This document shows, in pieces, positions 1-6,927 of a stretch of DNA of 7,490 nt. The notes beneath the pieces are model-generated. The model was not told the DNA's origin. It saw only the letters and a list, made by a program, of their open reading frames with translations, and did not search any database. Position 1 is the first letter of the stretch; each line of letters opens with the position of its first letter. The stretch is taken from NCBI GenBank assembly GCA_004557315.1, contig SFEH01000102.1:1-7490 (forward strand), written 5' to 3'. The position numbers and the translations under genes were made by a program. This stretch comes from Bacteroidales bacterium. GTDB lineage: Bacteria; Bacteroidota; Bacteroidia; Bacteroidales; UBA3663.

Positions 1-1
1 G

Positions 2-2002
2 GACTGCATGCCATTGCCGCTGAATATCTCGAAGCGCGAGCATGATGAGGTGTCGGCATGGTTCAGACATCATAGGGTGCGCTGGGCAGAGACTCCTACC
101 TACTATGGAAAGGGCCAGTCGGTCATTACCAAGGATTATAACACAAGAAGCACGGTCAATAATGACAATACAGCCTACTTCGACCTGAACGGAGCATTGC
201 TCCCTGATGGCTATTCTTCGATTGAGGATCTGAAGAACAACAACCCTTATGCTTACCAGAGCTTCCTGCGCAATACCCTGGGCTTCGGCTCGCTGGTGGA
301 TTACAGCGACAGGAATGTCCTGGGCAATTACCGCATGAATGCCAATATTAGCTATTCGAATGTCTGGGTGCAGCATGTGGCTTCTGATCGCACAAAGGAT
401 GAGTATGCCGACAACGGACAAACCTACAACTGCCAGAATATGAACCAGCTGAAGTGCTGGGTTCAGGGTGCAGAAGATCTGAACTACTCAGAGCCTCAGA
501 AACTCTATGACTGGAATGGAGGTAAGGGCTATGGCTATGATGAGGACAAGAACAATGGTGCGCAGACTCATTTGAACGGAACCCTCATCACTGATGCCAA
601 TGTGAACAACTGGTCGTATGAGTGCTCGGCAAGCAGCTCGACCGACCACGATAAGTATTATATCGTCTATCTAAAGGGCGAAGGTTATGAGGGCTATTAT
701 TTGGGCTTTGACTTTGAGGCTGATCGCGATTGGGCAAACCCAAATGAAAGAGTTCCTGCCAATGGTATTTGCAACGACTGGATCATCAAGATCTCAAGTG
801 TAGGTAGCGTAACCAACTACAACCCTGCTCGTATCATGTGCGAGGACTTGGGTGGCAATGCCAAGATTACAGGCAGCGATATCGACTACAATGATGTGGT
901 GATCGATGTCGAATATGAAGAAAAAGGAAATGGACAGATCAAAGACAATGGCTGTGTCGTGACTCTTGTCCTTCAGGCTGCCGGTGGAACAATTCCTGCT
1001 TGTGTGAGCTATGATGACATTCCGCTGTTTGAGGTGCATGAGTTGTTCAACGATGTCTATGGTAAACACTTGACAAATGATGAATACAAGATCATGTACA
1101 ACACCAAGGGAGGGAAATCTCCATCGGGAGGTATCATGGCAGAACGCCCAGCCAAGACTTTCAAGCTTTTCATCGATACCAAAAAAGGATATACTGGAGC
1201 CCAGAATGAGAAGCGTATTGTTGGCTATGGCAAGTTCTCGATCGACAGGCTCAAAATTAAGGTCTATCGCAATGGCGTGGACGACTATCTGAAACAGAGC
1301 GTCAATACGTTCAACGAAGCTGAATGGATCAATCTTTCCAATGTGGAAGGTGAAGCTCCTCTGAAGATATGCGTGCCAAAATACTACAATGGCGAGGAGG
1401 TGATGTGGCCGCAGGAAAAGGTGAAGATCACCTTGGGTTACGAGAACTTCAGCGCATGGGTGGCTGATCCAACCAAGTCATTCTGGGATAAGAACGTCTA
1501 TTCGGTTAAGCCTGAATATCTCTATGGATCGAAGTTCTCTGGTGTGACAGAAGAGGAAAAGAATCCTAACGAAGGACAGGAGTCGGAGGACTTCACTGAG
1601 CCTGTGCAGCCATCGGAACCATCGGAGCCTGATACGCCGACTGATCCTGATACACCGACTGATCCTGATACTCCTGACACCGACGAAGACCAGGATGCGA
1701 TTGTTCTTTGGGAAGGTAATCTGGTTTATACTAATGAAGTCGAGCTGCCTATCAATGATGCTCTTCCTGCGTTGAGAGCAGCCGATCCGACTTCAAGCAG
1801 CAAGATTCTGTATTATATCACAATCAATAATCCGAGCGATTGGAATGTCTATGTCCAGAATGTCTCTTTAGGTCATTGGAACACTAATCCGGAATCGTCA
1901 ATGGTTGTGGAAGGTGTGTTCTATGATTGGATGAAATATGATAATAACCTGAAGGTTAAAGGCAAGAACATTACTTTGACAAAGATTACGCTGAAGAAGT
2001 GA
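2..2002 (+). CDS. LruC/DUF4842-type surface protein, 5' partial
   Basis: The reading frame is open from the first bases of the window. The first ATG is at base 8, but there is no signal peptide or lipobox after it and the protein starts in what looks like mid-domain, so the true start is probably upstream. Numbering from that ATG (664 residues), the core shows two acidic Asn-Asp loops: CNDWIIKI near 257-266 and DIDYNDVVIDV around 291-301, preceded by a CEDLGG motif. The DYNDVV signature is typical of LruC/DUF4842 proteins of Bacteroidota, which are exported and of largely unknown role; calcium binding by the acidic loops is plausible but inferred. A Pro/Asp/Thr-rich linker (about 535-565) joins this core to a C-terminal domain of about 100 residues that I do not recognise. 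The gene overlaps the next one by 4 bp (GTGA) and that gene is a paralogue, so they are probably co-translated. The family assignment is fairly sure; ligand and exact role are unknown. Confidence 0.8.
   Translation, partial: DCMPLPLNISKREHDEVSAWFRHHRVRWAETPTYYGKGQSVITKDYNTRSTVNNDNTAYFDLNGALLPDGYSSIEDLKNNNPYAYQSFLRNTLGFGSLVDYSDRNVLGNYRMNANISYSNVWVQHVASDRTKDEYADNGQTYNCQNMNQLKCWVQGAEDLNYSEPQKLYDWNGGKGYGYDEDKNNGAQTHLNGTLITDANVNNWSYECSASSSTDHDKYYIVYLKGEGYEGYYLGFDFEADRDWANPNERVPANGICNDWIIKISSVGSVTNYNPARIMCEDLGGNAKITGSDIDYNDVVIDVEYEEKGNGQIKDNGCVVTLVLQAAGGTIPACVSYDDIPLFEVHELFNDVYGKHLTNDEYKIMYNTKGGKSPSGGIMAERPAKTFKLFIDTKKGYTGAQNEKRIVGYGKFSIDRLKIKVYRNGVDDYLKQSVNTFNEAEWINLSNVEGEAPLKICVPKYYNGEEVMWPQEKVKITLGYENFSAWVADPTKSFWDKNVYSVKPEYLYGSKFSGVTEEEKNPNEGQESEDFTEPVQPSEPSEPDTPTDPDTPTDPDTPDTDEDQDAIVLWEGNLVYTNEVELPINDALPALRAADPTSSSKILYYITINNPSDWNVYVQNVSLGHWNTNPESSMVVEGVFYDWMKYDNNLKVKGKNITLTKITLKK
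1628..1681 (+). repeat. Three 18-bp tandem repeats encoding PDTPTD linker
   Basis: Three in-phase 18-bp units at 1628-1645, 1646-1663 and 1664-1681 encode PDTPTD, PDTPTD and PDTPDT. Units one and two differ by one synonymous base; the third diverges at its end. Just upstream, two near-identical 9-bp units (CCATCGGAA and CCATCGGAG, 1610-1627) encode PSE PSE. Together they form an acidic, proline-rich spacer between the LruC core and the C-terminal domain, as is common in exposed cell-surface proteins. Because units are multiples of 3, copy-number change would alter spacer length without breaking the frame. Confidence 0.85.
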
Positions 2003-3468
2003 AAAATATCGACTTGAATAAGAAAATAACATTAGTCACAATAGTATCTCTGTTGTTTGCAACGCTGTGCTCGTGCCGTTCCGACTTCGACTGGCGCATC
2101 AACCGACTGAGTGACTTCAGTAAGCAGTTCGTCGATCAGTATGGCTGGCCTGATGAAAGGCAGACGTGGAACACTGCCATACAGTTTTCGGTGAATGCGG
2201 AAATCGAGATGGGCGGGATCTGGACGATGAAGATCTATACTGCTGACCCTGATACTTACCCCGAGAAGTCGTATCTCATCGGACAGTATGAAGTGTCGGC
2301 CGACTCGCTTATCAGCGTTGCCGTTGACGGTCCATATACGCTTCATACATTGTGCGTAGGCATCGAGAACGGTACATACTTCGCCAAGAAGAATGTAGTG
2401 CCAGATGATAATGACGCGGTGGAGGTGACCTTCTACGAACATAACCTGGAGTCGGGCAGTCTTCCTCAGGCTCCAAAGATGTCATACCTGATTGCCTACG
2501 AGGTTGTCGATTCGGTCAGCAACTATCTTGATTACAACGATGTCGTGATCGAGGTGGTTCATGTGTCGGGCGAGGAAACTGCCGATGTCAAGCTTTGTGC
2601 CATCGGAGCAAAGGAAGAGATGGCGGTGAACTATGAATATGACGGAGGAAGGCTGCCCGTCTTTGCCAACGTTCATAATGCGTTTGGGTATCGTCTTACC
2701 GACCGTCTGGTCAATGTGACTACAGGAAAGCACAACTTTCGCGAACGAGAGGTCTATTCAGGCCTGATAGTTGGAGAAGATTTCTCGATGGCGAATGATG
2801 CAGGCCGGTTTGTAGTGTCATTGAAGCATAAAGGCAAGACATTGAGGTTCTATCTCTATCCAGCCAATGATCAGTATCTCGGCACACCATCGAATGTGCT
2901 TGTCATTGCCAATCCAACATGGGACTGGCTGAGTGAGGGTGCTTCATATAACCTTGATCGCAGTTCGTTCACCTTCTGGGTCAAGTCTTATCGCGAGTAT
3001 AACCAGTGGTGGGACAACATCTGGGATACGGGTGACCTGACGCTTTACGAAGGCAACACCTACCGCCCTGCCTACGACTATCAGGACTTGCTCATCAGTG
3101 CCGAAGACATAAAGGCGGCTGGTGGAGTATTGCCCGAAATCGACTATAGCCGTTTGCAGCCTTATACTAATGAGGAAATAGGGGCAGATGTAGGTTTTGT
3201 GATAACTGGCAGAAGAGGCGGAGATGTAAGAGTCTCGCTTCAGCGAACCGATGGAGGATCGTTCGAATGGTATGAAGGCGATGCCACTGTGCATGTGTTC
3301 GAAAACTACAATGTCGATGCAGGACGAGGCAACGCCGAAGCATGTCACATTCTTCTCAGCACAAAGACGATGAAGGCTATTGTCAGCAAAAAGGCAAATC
3401 TGGTTGTAAAGTTTGACAAGAACGATACGCAGGCAGAAATCAATTCCGTGTGGATAAGGAGAAGATGA
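1999..3468 (+). CDS. LruC/DUF4842-type outer-surface lipoprotein
   Basis: This 489-residue protein is a shorter paralogue of the gene before it. The start is taken as the GTG at 1999 because it alone keeps the lipoprotein signal: basic N-region, hydrophobic segment about 10-23 (ITLVTIVSLLFATL), then lipobox LCSC with Cys26 as the acylated residue. RSDFD follows the Cys; these acidic residues may be a Bacteroidota surface-export signal, which is inferred. Residues about 45-150 look like a beta-rich N-terminal domain (WNTAIQFSV, then YLIGQYEVSADS). The family signature DYNDVVIEV begins at Asp178. Two stretches align with the upstream paralogue: GGRLPVFANVHNAFGYRL against GGTIPACVSYDDIPLFEVHE and what follows, and SSFTFWVKSY...WDNIWDTGDLTLY against ENFSAWVADP...WDKNVYSVKPEYLY. 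It ends shortly before a terminator. Overlap with the upstream gene suggests translational coupling and a joint role at the cell surface; the ligand is unknown. Confidence 0.82.
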   Translation: MKNIDLNKKITLVTIVSLLFATLCSCRSDFDWRINRLSDFSKQFVDQYGWPDERQTWNTAIQFSVNAEIEMGGIWTMKIYTADPDTYPEKSYLIGQYEVSADSLISVAVDGPYTLHTLCVGIENGTYFAKKNVVPDDNDAVEVTFYEHNLESGSLPQAPKMSYLIAYEVVDSVSNYLDYNDVVIEVVHVSGEETADVKLCAIGAKEEMAVNYEYDGGRLPVFANVHNAFGYRLTDRLVNVTTGKHNFREREVYSGLIVGEDFSMANDAGRFVVSLKHKGKTLRFYLYPANDQYLGTPSNVLVIANPTWDWLSEGASYNLDRSSFTFWVKSYREYNQWWDNIWDTGDLTLYEGNTYRPAYDYQDLLISAEDIKAAGGVLPEIDYSRLQPYTNEEIGADVGFVITGRRGGDVRVSLQRTDGGSFEWYEGDATVHVFENYNVDAGRGNAEACHILLSTKTMKAIVSKKANLVVKFDKNDTQAEINSVWIRRR

Positions 3469-3522
3469 TAGTTGAAGCAAGATATTGTAACAGACGGTAG
3501 ATGCCTGTTGAAACAAATAAAA

Positions 3523-3562
3523 ACACAACTGAGGGTTATGTCTTCAGTTGTGTATATTTTTT
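3523..3562 (+). terminator. Bidirectional intrinsic terminator between convergent genes
   Basis: Arms 3523-3535 and 3541-3553 form a 13-bp stem (ten Watson-Crick pairs beginning ACACAACTGA, then G-T, G-C, G-T) around a 5-nt loop. On the plus strand it is followed by TATATTTTTT, ending the LruC-protein unit. On the minus strand the stem is followed by GTTTTATTTG, a weaker T-rich tail, so it may also end the glycosyltransferase transcript. The 3' arm and plus-strand T-tract lie inside the last codons of the glycosyltransferase. Confidence 0.75.
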
Positions 3563-4558
3563 GTGCCTCTTGATATAGTATTCGACCAGGATATTCAGTT
3601 TCTCCTCATCGAACTGCTTGGGTTTAGCCTCCTCAATATTATTATAATATAGGTTTCTATAGACATTGCGGTAAAGAGAATCAGCTTCGCGGTGAGCATC
3701 CCATATTGCCTTGACCTGCATGAATTCGCCATGAAGCAGGAAATTGAGTGCTGCAACGCCATCGAGCAGAAGACGTGTGATTATCGTTGAGCGACGGCTT
3801 CTTGCTGGCAGGTTCTTGTAGAGCATCAGGAGCGAGTTGCGGAAATTGAGCTTTGTCTTGCGAGGGTTTCCCATTGCCAATGAACCTCCTCCATAATGAT
3901 AGACCTTTGACTGTGGAACACACACAATCCCGAATCCGAGGTTGCGAACACGCCAGCAGAGGTCGATCTCTTCCATGTGAGCAAAGAACAGTTCGTCGAG
4001 TCCGCCTACCCTACGGTATAGTGCGGTCTGCATCATCAGGCATGCACCTGTTGCCCACATGATCTGTGCGACATCGTCATATTGTCCGTTGTCAGTTTCT
4101 GTGACATCGAAGATTCGTCCGCGGCAGAAAGGATAGCCATGCTTGTCGAGGAAGCCGCCACATGCACCTGCATATTCAAACGACTGAGGTTCGCGGTCGC
4201 TGAGCAGTTTTGGCTGAAGAGCACCGACTTCGGGATGGGTCTCCATATAGTCAATAAGCGGCTCAAGCCAATGGTCGGTGACCCTTACATCATCGTTGAG
4301 CAGCAGGCAATAGGGAGTGCGAATCTGACTGATGGCAAGGTTATATCCCTTGGCAAAGCCATAGTTCTGGTCGAAAGTGATAAGTCGAACAGAAGGAAAC
4401 TCCTCACGGATGATCTGCAGAGAGTCGTCGGTCGAACCATTGTCGGCAACGACTACCTCTGCAATATCACTATTGGTATATTGCACCACCGAAGGAAGAT
4501 ATTTCCTCAACAGCTTACTGCCATTCCAATTAAGAATGATAACCGATACTTTTTTCAT
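3536..4558 (-). CDS. Family 2 glycosyltransferase
   Basis: The 340-residue protein has the full GT-A fold signature of family 2 inverting glycosyltransferases. SVIILNWNGSKLL (5-17) opens the nucleotide-binding fold and VVVADNGSTDDS (35-46) carries the sugar-nucleotide-binding Asp39. LLLNDDV (85-91) is the DXD-like metal-binding site with Asp89/Asp90. ATGACLMM (169-176) and FFAHMEEIDLCWR (191-203) form the acceptor and catalytic-base region. The layout resembles the rhamnosyltransferase-like group (compare WbbL and RfbN types), but donor and acceptor cannot be read from sequence. About 100 C-terminal residues are basic and partly amphipathic, with no clear transmembrane helix, so it probably acts at the inner face of the cytoplasmic membrane. 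It lies 60 bp downstream of an RNA methyltransferase gene on the same strand, separated only by octamer repeats, and is not in a visible polysaccharide cluster. The ATG at 4558 is formed by the last repeat unit plus the next G; in-frame upstream GTG codons in the array run into a stop. Confidence 0.92.
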   Translation of the reverse strand: MKKVSVIILNWNGSKLLRKYLPSVVQYTNSDIAEVVVADNGSTDDSLQIIREEFPSVRLITFDQNYGFAKGYNLAISQIRTPYCLLLNDDVRVTDHWLEPLIDYMETHPEVGALQPKLLSDREPQSFEYAGACGGFLDKHGYPFCRGRIFDVTETDNGQYDDVAQIMWATGACLMMQTALYRRVGGLDELFFAHMEEIDLCWRVRNLGFGIVCVPQSKVYHYGGGSLAMGNPRKTKLNFRNSLLMLYKNLPARSRRSTIITRLLLDGVAALNFLLHGEFMQVKAIWDAHREADSLYRNVYRNLYYNNIEEAKPKQFDEEKLNILVEYYIKRHKKYTQLKT

Positions 4559-4628
4559 AACCTAATAACCTCATAACCTAATAACCTCATAACCTAATAA
4601 CCTCACAACCTCACAACCTTAAAACCTC
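4557..4628 (-). repeat. Nine-unit octanucleotide tandem array (xAGGTTRT)
   Basis: Read on the minus strand, nine contiguous 8-bp units run GAGGTTTT, AAGGTTGT, GAGGTTGT, then GAGGTTAT and TAGGTTAT alternating three times. The alternation gives a 16-bp higher-order period at 4557-4604. The first unit overlaps the last codons and stop of the RNA methyltransferase gene; the last supplies the AT of the glycosyltransferase ATG. The coding strand has no C anywhere in the array. Each unit holds AGGT, often GAGGT, which is complementary to part of the 16S anti-Shine-Dalgarno. It fills the whole intergenic space. Confidence 0.9.
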
Positions 4629-5377
4629 CTGCGGAACTCTGCTACAGTGATGGCCGTAGCTATGCCTACATTGAGCGACTCGCTTGTGACGGAACCTGCG
4701 GGGTAAGGAGGAATATTGATCTTGTGTGTGACAATTGAAGCAACCTCGTCGGAGATGCCGTTTCCCTCGTTGCCCATGACAATGATACCATTGCCCGACA
4801 GTTCGGTGCTATAGATGTTGGTACCTTCAAGGAAGGTGCCATAGATGCTGATGCCCTGGCTGCGGGCATTGGCGAGACATTCAGGGAGGTCAAGATAGTG
4901 GACGCGCACGCGGGCAATTGCACCCATGGTAGCCTGAACTACCTTGGGACTATAACAGTCAGCTGTAGTTGCGGAACAGATGATGTCGTGGATGCCAAAC
5001 CAGTCGCACAGACGGATGATGGTGCCAAGGTTGCCTGGGTCCTGAATACAGTCGAGTGCCAATGTCAGTTCATCGGGAGAAGGCGTGAATGGTGAAGGTT
5101 CTGGGATATAGAACACGGCAAGCACATCCTGTGGAGTCTGCAGGAGACTTGTCTTCTCCATCTCTTCGCGAGTAACCTCGAAGCATTCCTCAGCAAGAGA
5201 ATGGGCATAGTCGTGCTGCTCCCACCATTGGGTGGTAGCTACGAGCCGGTGGCAACGCATTGCTGACAGGTTGTCTTCCACGAGTTTGTTGCCTTCGGCT
5301 ACGAATTTTCCTTCTGTCTTGCGGAACTTCCTTTGCTCAAGGCTATGTATCTGTTTGATGACGTTTTTTGAAATCAT
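4619..5377 (-). CDS. TrmH/SpoU-family RNA 2'-O-methyltransferase
   Basis: This 252-residue protein carries the three SPOUT motifs. Motif 1 is QDPGNLGTIIRLCDWFG (112-128), with Asn116 and Arg122 of the NxGxxxR pattern. Motif 2 is MGNEGNGIS (201-209). Motif 3 is INIPPYPAGSVTSESLNVG (220-238), with Asn236 of the SLNV element; motifs 2 and 3 form the knot that binds S-adenosylmethionine. Residues about 18-95 (RKTEGKFVAEGNKLVEDNL onward) match the N-terminal substrate-binding domain of the SpoU group. It should methylate a ribose 2'-hydroxyl in rRNA or tRNA; whether it is 23S-specific (RlmB-like) or tRNA-specific cannot be decided, so no symbol is given. Length is normal for the family. It is the first gene of a minus-strand pair with the glycosyltransferase and is divergent from udk. 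The ATG at 5377 directly precedes a normal family N-terminus (MISKNVIKQIHSL). Confidence 0.93.
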   Translation of the reverse strand: MISKNVIKQIHSLEQRKFRKTEGKFVAEGNKLVEDNLSAMRCHRLVATTQWWEQHDYAHSLAEECFEVTREEMEKTSLLQTPQDVLAVFYIPEPSPFTPSPDELTLALDCIQDPGNLGTIIRLCDWFGIHDIICSATTADCYSPKVVQATMGAIARVRVHYLDLPECLANARSQGISIYGTFLEGTNIYSTELSGNGIIVMGNEGNGISDEVASIVTHKINIPPYPAGSVTSESLNVGIATAITVAEFRRRF

Positions 5378-5381
5378 AAGG

Positions 5382-5413
5382 CAAAAATAAGACGAAATAT
5401 TGTAAAATACAAC
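5382..5413 (-). promoter_or_regulatory. Candidate Bacteroidota promoter for the methyltransferase unit
   Basis: On the minus strand 5389-5382 reads TATTTTTG, an exact match to the Bacteroidota -7 consensus TAnnTTTG. A weak -33 half-site GTTG (5413-5410) lies 20 nt upstream, where TTTG is expected. The -7 box ends only 4 nt before the start ATG, so transcription from here would begin at or very near the start codon. The region is A/T-rich, so a chance match is possible. Confidence 0.4.
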
Positions 5414-5448
5414 AATGAAGACCTAAATCTACGTTTTTTTTGGTATAT

Positions 5449-5482
5449 TTTGGTCACCATAACTATATTTTGATTATTTTTG
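5449..5482 (+). promoter_or_regulatory. Candidate Bacteroidota promoter for udk unit
   Basis: TATTTTTG at 5475-5482 matches the TAnnTTTG -7 consensus exactly, and TTTG at 5449-5452 could be the -33 element. The spacer is 22 nt, one or two longer than the usual 19-21. Transcription would start near 5489, giving a leader of roughly 20 nt before the udk ATG. The surrounding 5378-5510 gap holds no gene; it is a shared A/T-rich divergent control region. Confidence 0.5.
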
Positions 5483-5510
5483 CAAAAATCTAATCTATCA
5501 ATACAGCATA

Positions 5511-6113
5511 ATGATAATAGGAATTGCAGGCGGTACCGGTTCGGGCAAGACCACCGTGGTCCGCAAGATAATTGAGAGTCTTCCCGAGGGAAGCGTAACC
5601 GTCGTTTCTCAGGATTCATACTATAAAGACAGCAGTCATCTGCCATGGGATGAGCGCCGTGCGCAAAACTTTGATGAGCCGCGGGCATTTGACTGGCCTT
5701 TGCTTTTCGAGCAGCTGAACATGCTCAGGGAAGGAAAGAGCATCGAGGAGCCTGTGTATGACTACACGACTTGTAGCCGACTGAAAGAGACCAAGCATAT
5801 CGAGCCTCGCAGTGTGATCATACTCGAAGGCATCATGGCTTTGGTCGATCCTTCGATCCGTGCAATTCTCGACATGAAGGTGTTTGTCGATGCTGACAGT
5901 GATGAACGTCTCATACGCGTATTGCGACGAGATGTGGTTGAGCGAGGCAGGACTGTCGAGGATCTCATCGACCGATACCAGCGCATCATCAAGCCAATGC
6001 ACAATCTTCATATCGAGCCTACCAAGGCTTATGCCGATATCATCGTTCCTCTGGGCGGAAGCAACAGTGTGGCGATCGATGTCTTGAGACAATATATCAA
6101 GCGTTTGATTTAA
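5511..6113 (+). CDS. udk: Uridine kinase
   Basis: The 200-residue enzyme phosphorylates uridine (and usually cytidine) with ATP or GTP in pyrimidine salvage, in the cytoplasm. The P-loop is GGTGSGKTT (7-15). QDSYYKD (34-40) holds the conserved Asp35 that activates the nucleoside 5'-hydroxyl. NFDEPRAFDW (53-62) and PVYDYTTCSR (81-90) are the substrate-binding elements of the PRK/uridine kinase family. VIILEGI (102-108) is the second strand with Glu106, and the Arg-rich lid is RRDVVERGR (139-147). Length is normal to slightly short (many relatives have about 205-215 residues) and nothing is missing. The ATG directly opens the beta strand before the P-loop, as usual. It is the first gene of a plus-strand unit, with only 13 nt to the lytic transglycosylase gene and no terminator between. 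Confidence 0.95.
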   Translation: MIIGIAGGTGSGKTTVVRKIIESLPEGSVTVVSQDSYYKDSSHLPWDERRAQNFDEPRAFDWPLLFEQLNMLREGKSIEEPVYDYTTCSRLKETKHIEPRSVIILEGIMALVDPSIRAILDMKVFVDADSDERLIRVLRRDVVERGRTVEDLIDRYQRIIKPMHNLHIEPTKAYADIIVPLGGSNSVAIDVLRQYIKRLI

Positions 6114-6126
6114 TCTTTTTCCGATT

Positions 6127-6927
6127 GTGACGCGAACTGCCTACATACGTCTGACAGCAATAATTGCAACAATAGTCTTTATTGTTGTTATTGGTGTGTG
6201 TGTCTTGGATTTCTTTGTCATCACTAATCATGCCAAAGCAGTTCAGCAGGAAGCAGATTCGGTGAGTCAGGAATCCATCGAGATCAACGACAGTCTGCAG
6301 AATGTCATCGTAGCTGCCGAAATTAATAAAGCTCGACAGTACAAGGAAAGAAAGCCAAAGAAATATGTTGTTAAGGAAGGTCAGGTTTCTCCGTTCGACA
6401 ACTTGTTCAAGCATTATGCCAAAGAGGCGGGAATAGACTGGACTCTGGTTGCTGCCGTTTCGTATGTCGAGTCGAGGTTCCGTCCTGAGATCGTTTCCAA
6501 GAGCGGTGCCAGCGGACTGATGCAGCTCATGCCACGTACGGCAGCCAACTATGGATGCAGGGATTCGATGCTGCTTGATCCGGAAGAAAACATCAAGGCA
6601 GGAACAGCTCTGCTTGCCGATATTGAACGACGGCTGCGCAAGAAGAATATCGAACACGATCTGGTATATTTCACGCTTGCAGGTTTCCATGCTGGCCTGG
6701 GGCACATCTATGATGCTATCACGATGTCTGATTCCTTGGGCTATAATCCGACTCTCTGGCACGATAATGTTGAGGTGTGCCTTCAGCTCAAGGCTGATCC
6801 TGAATACTATAATCTGCCATTTGTGCGACTTGGCCGATTCAATGGAAAGGTCACTTCGGCATATATAAAGGAGGTGCTTGACTATCAAGTGGCGTTCAAG
6901 AAAGCAAGCGGAGATGTTAAGATGTGA
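6127..6927 (+). CDS. Membrane-anchored lytic transglycosylase (SLT domain, MltF-like)
   Basis: The 266-residue protein has a single N-terminal membrane segment (about 9-32, hydrophobic from LTAIIATIVFIVV to FFVI) without a lipobox, so it is probably tethered in the inner membrane facing the periplasm. A polar, partly helical linker follows (35-88). The lysozyme-like SLT domain starts near 90. AAVSYVESRF (109-118) carries catalytic Glu115, and SKSGASGLMQLMPRTA (124-139) is the hallmark GLMQL motif. DPEENIKAGTALL (151-162) follows, and AGFHAG (184-189) replaces the usual AYNAG. It should cleave peptidoglycan to 1,6-anhydro-muropeptides. It resembles the C-terminal half of MltF but lacks the solute-binding-like domain. 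The start is GTG at 6127, the only ATG/GTG/TTG codon in this frame between the udk stop and the membrane segment. The last codons and the TGA lie in an octamer array that leads to the next gene. Confidence 0.9.
   Translation: MTRTAYIRLTAIIATIVFIVVIGVCVLDFFVITNHAKAVQQEADSVSQESIEINDSLQNVIVAAEINKARQYKERKPKKYVVKEGQVSPFDNLFKHYAKEAGIDWTLVAAVSYVESRFRPEIVSKSGASGLMQLMPRTAANYGCRDSMLLDPEENIKAGTALLADIERRLRKKNIEHDLVYFTLAGFHAGLGHIYDAITMSDSLGYNPTLWHDNVEVCLQLKADPEYYNLPFVRLGRFNGKVTSAYIKEVLDYQVAFKKASGDVKM

Noticed and set aside
8..10. True start codon of the first LruC-type gene at the first ATG
   Set aside because: The frame is open before it and no export signal follows, while its partner and family are exported; the gene most likely begins outside the window.
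2944..3528. Open frame of 194 codons on the minus strand opposite the lipoprotein gene
   Set aside because: It overlaps conserved LruC-family coding sequence, crosses the terminator stem, and has no start context or known motif.
4082..4576. Open frame of 164 codons on the plus strand opposite the glycosyltransferase
   Set aside because: It mirrors the GT2 catalytic region and runs into the octamer array; no domain is visible.
4557..4628. CRISPR-like array
   Set aside because: Units are only 8 bp and contiguous with no spacers, so this is a simple tandem repeat.
5616..6092. Open frame of 158 codons on the minus strand opposite udk
   Set aside because: It is a shadow of a complete uridine kinase with all motifs intact on the plus strand.
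6111..6127. Terminator between udk and the lytic transglycosylase (T-run CTTTTT)
   Set aside because: No stem precedes the short T-run and the genes are 13 nt apart, which fits one transcript.
6097..6888. Open frame of 263 codons on the minus strand opposite the lytic transglycosylase
   Set aside because: It lies almost wholly over a gene with clear SLT motifs on the other strand. Its translation has no recognisable domain and is rich in residues expected from antisense reading.
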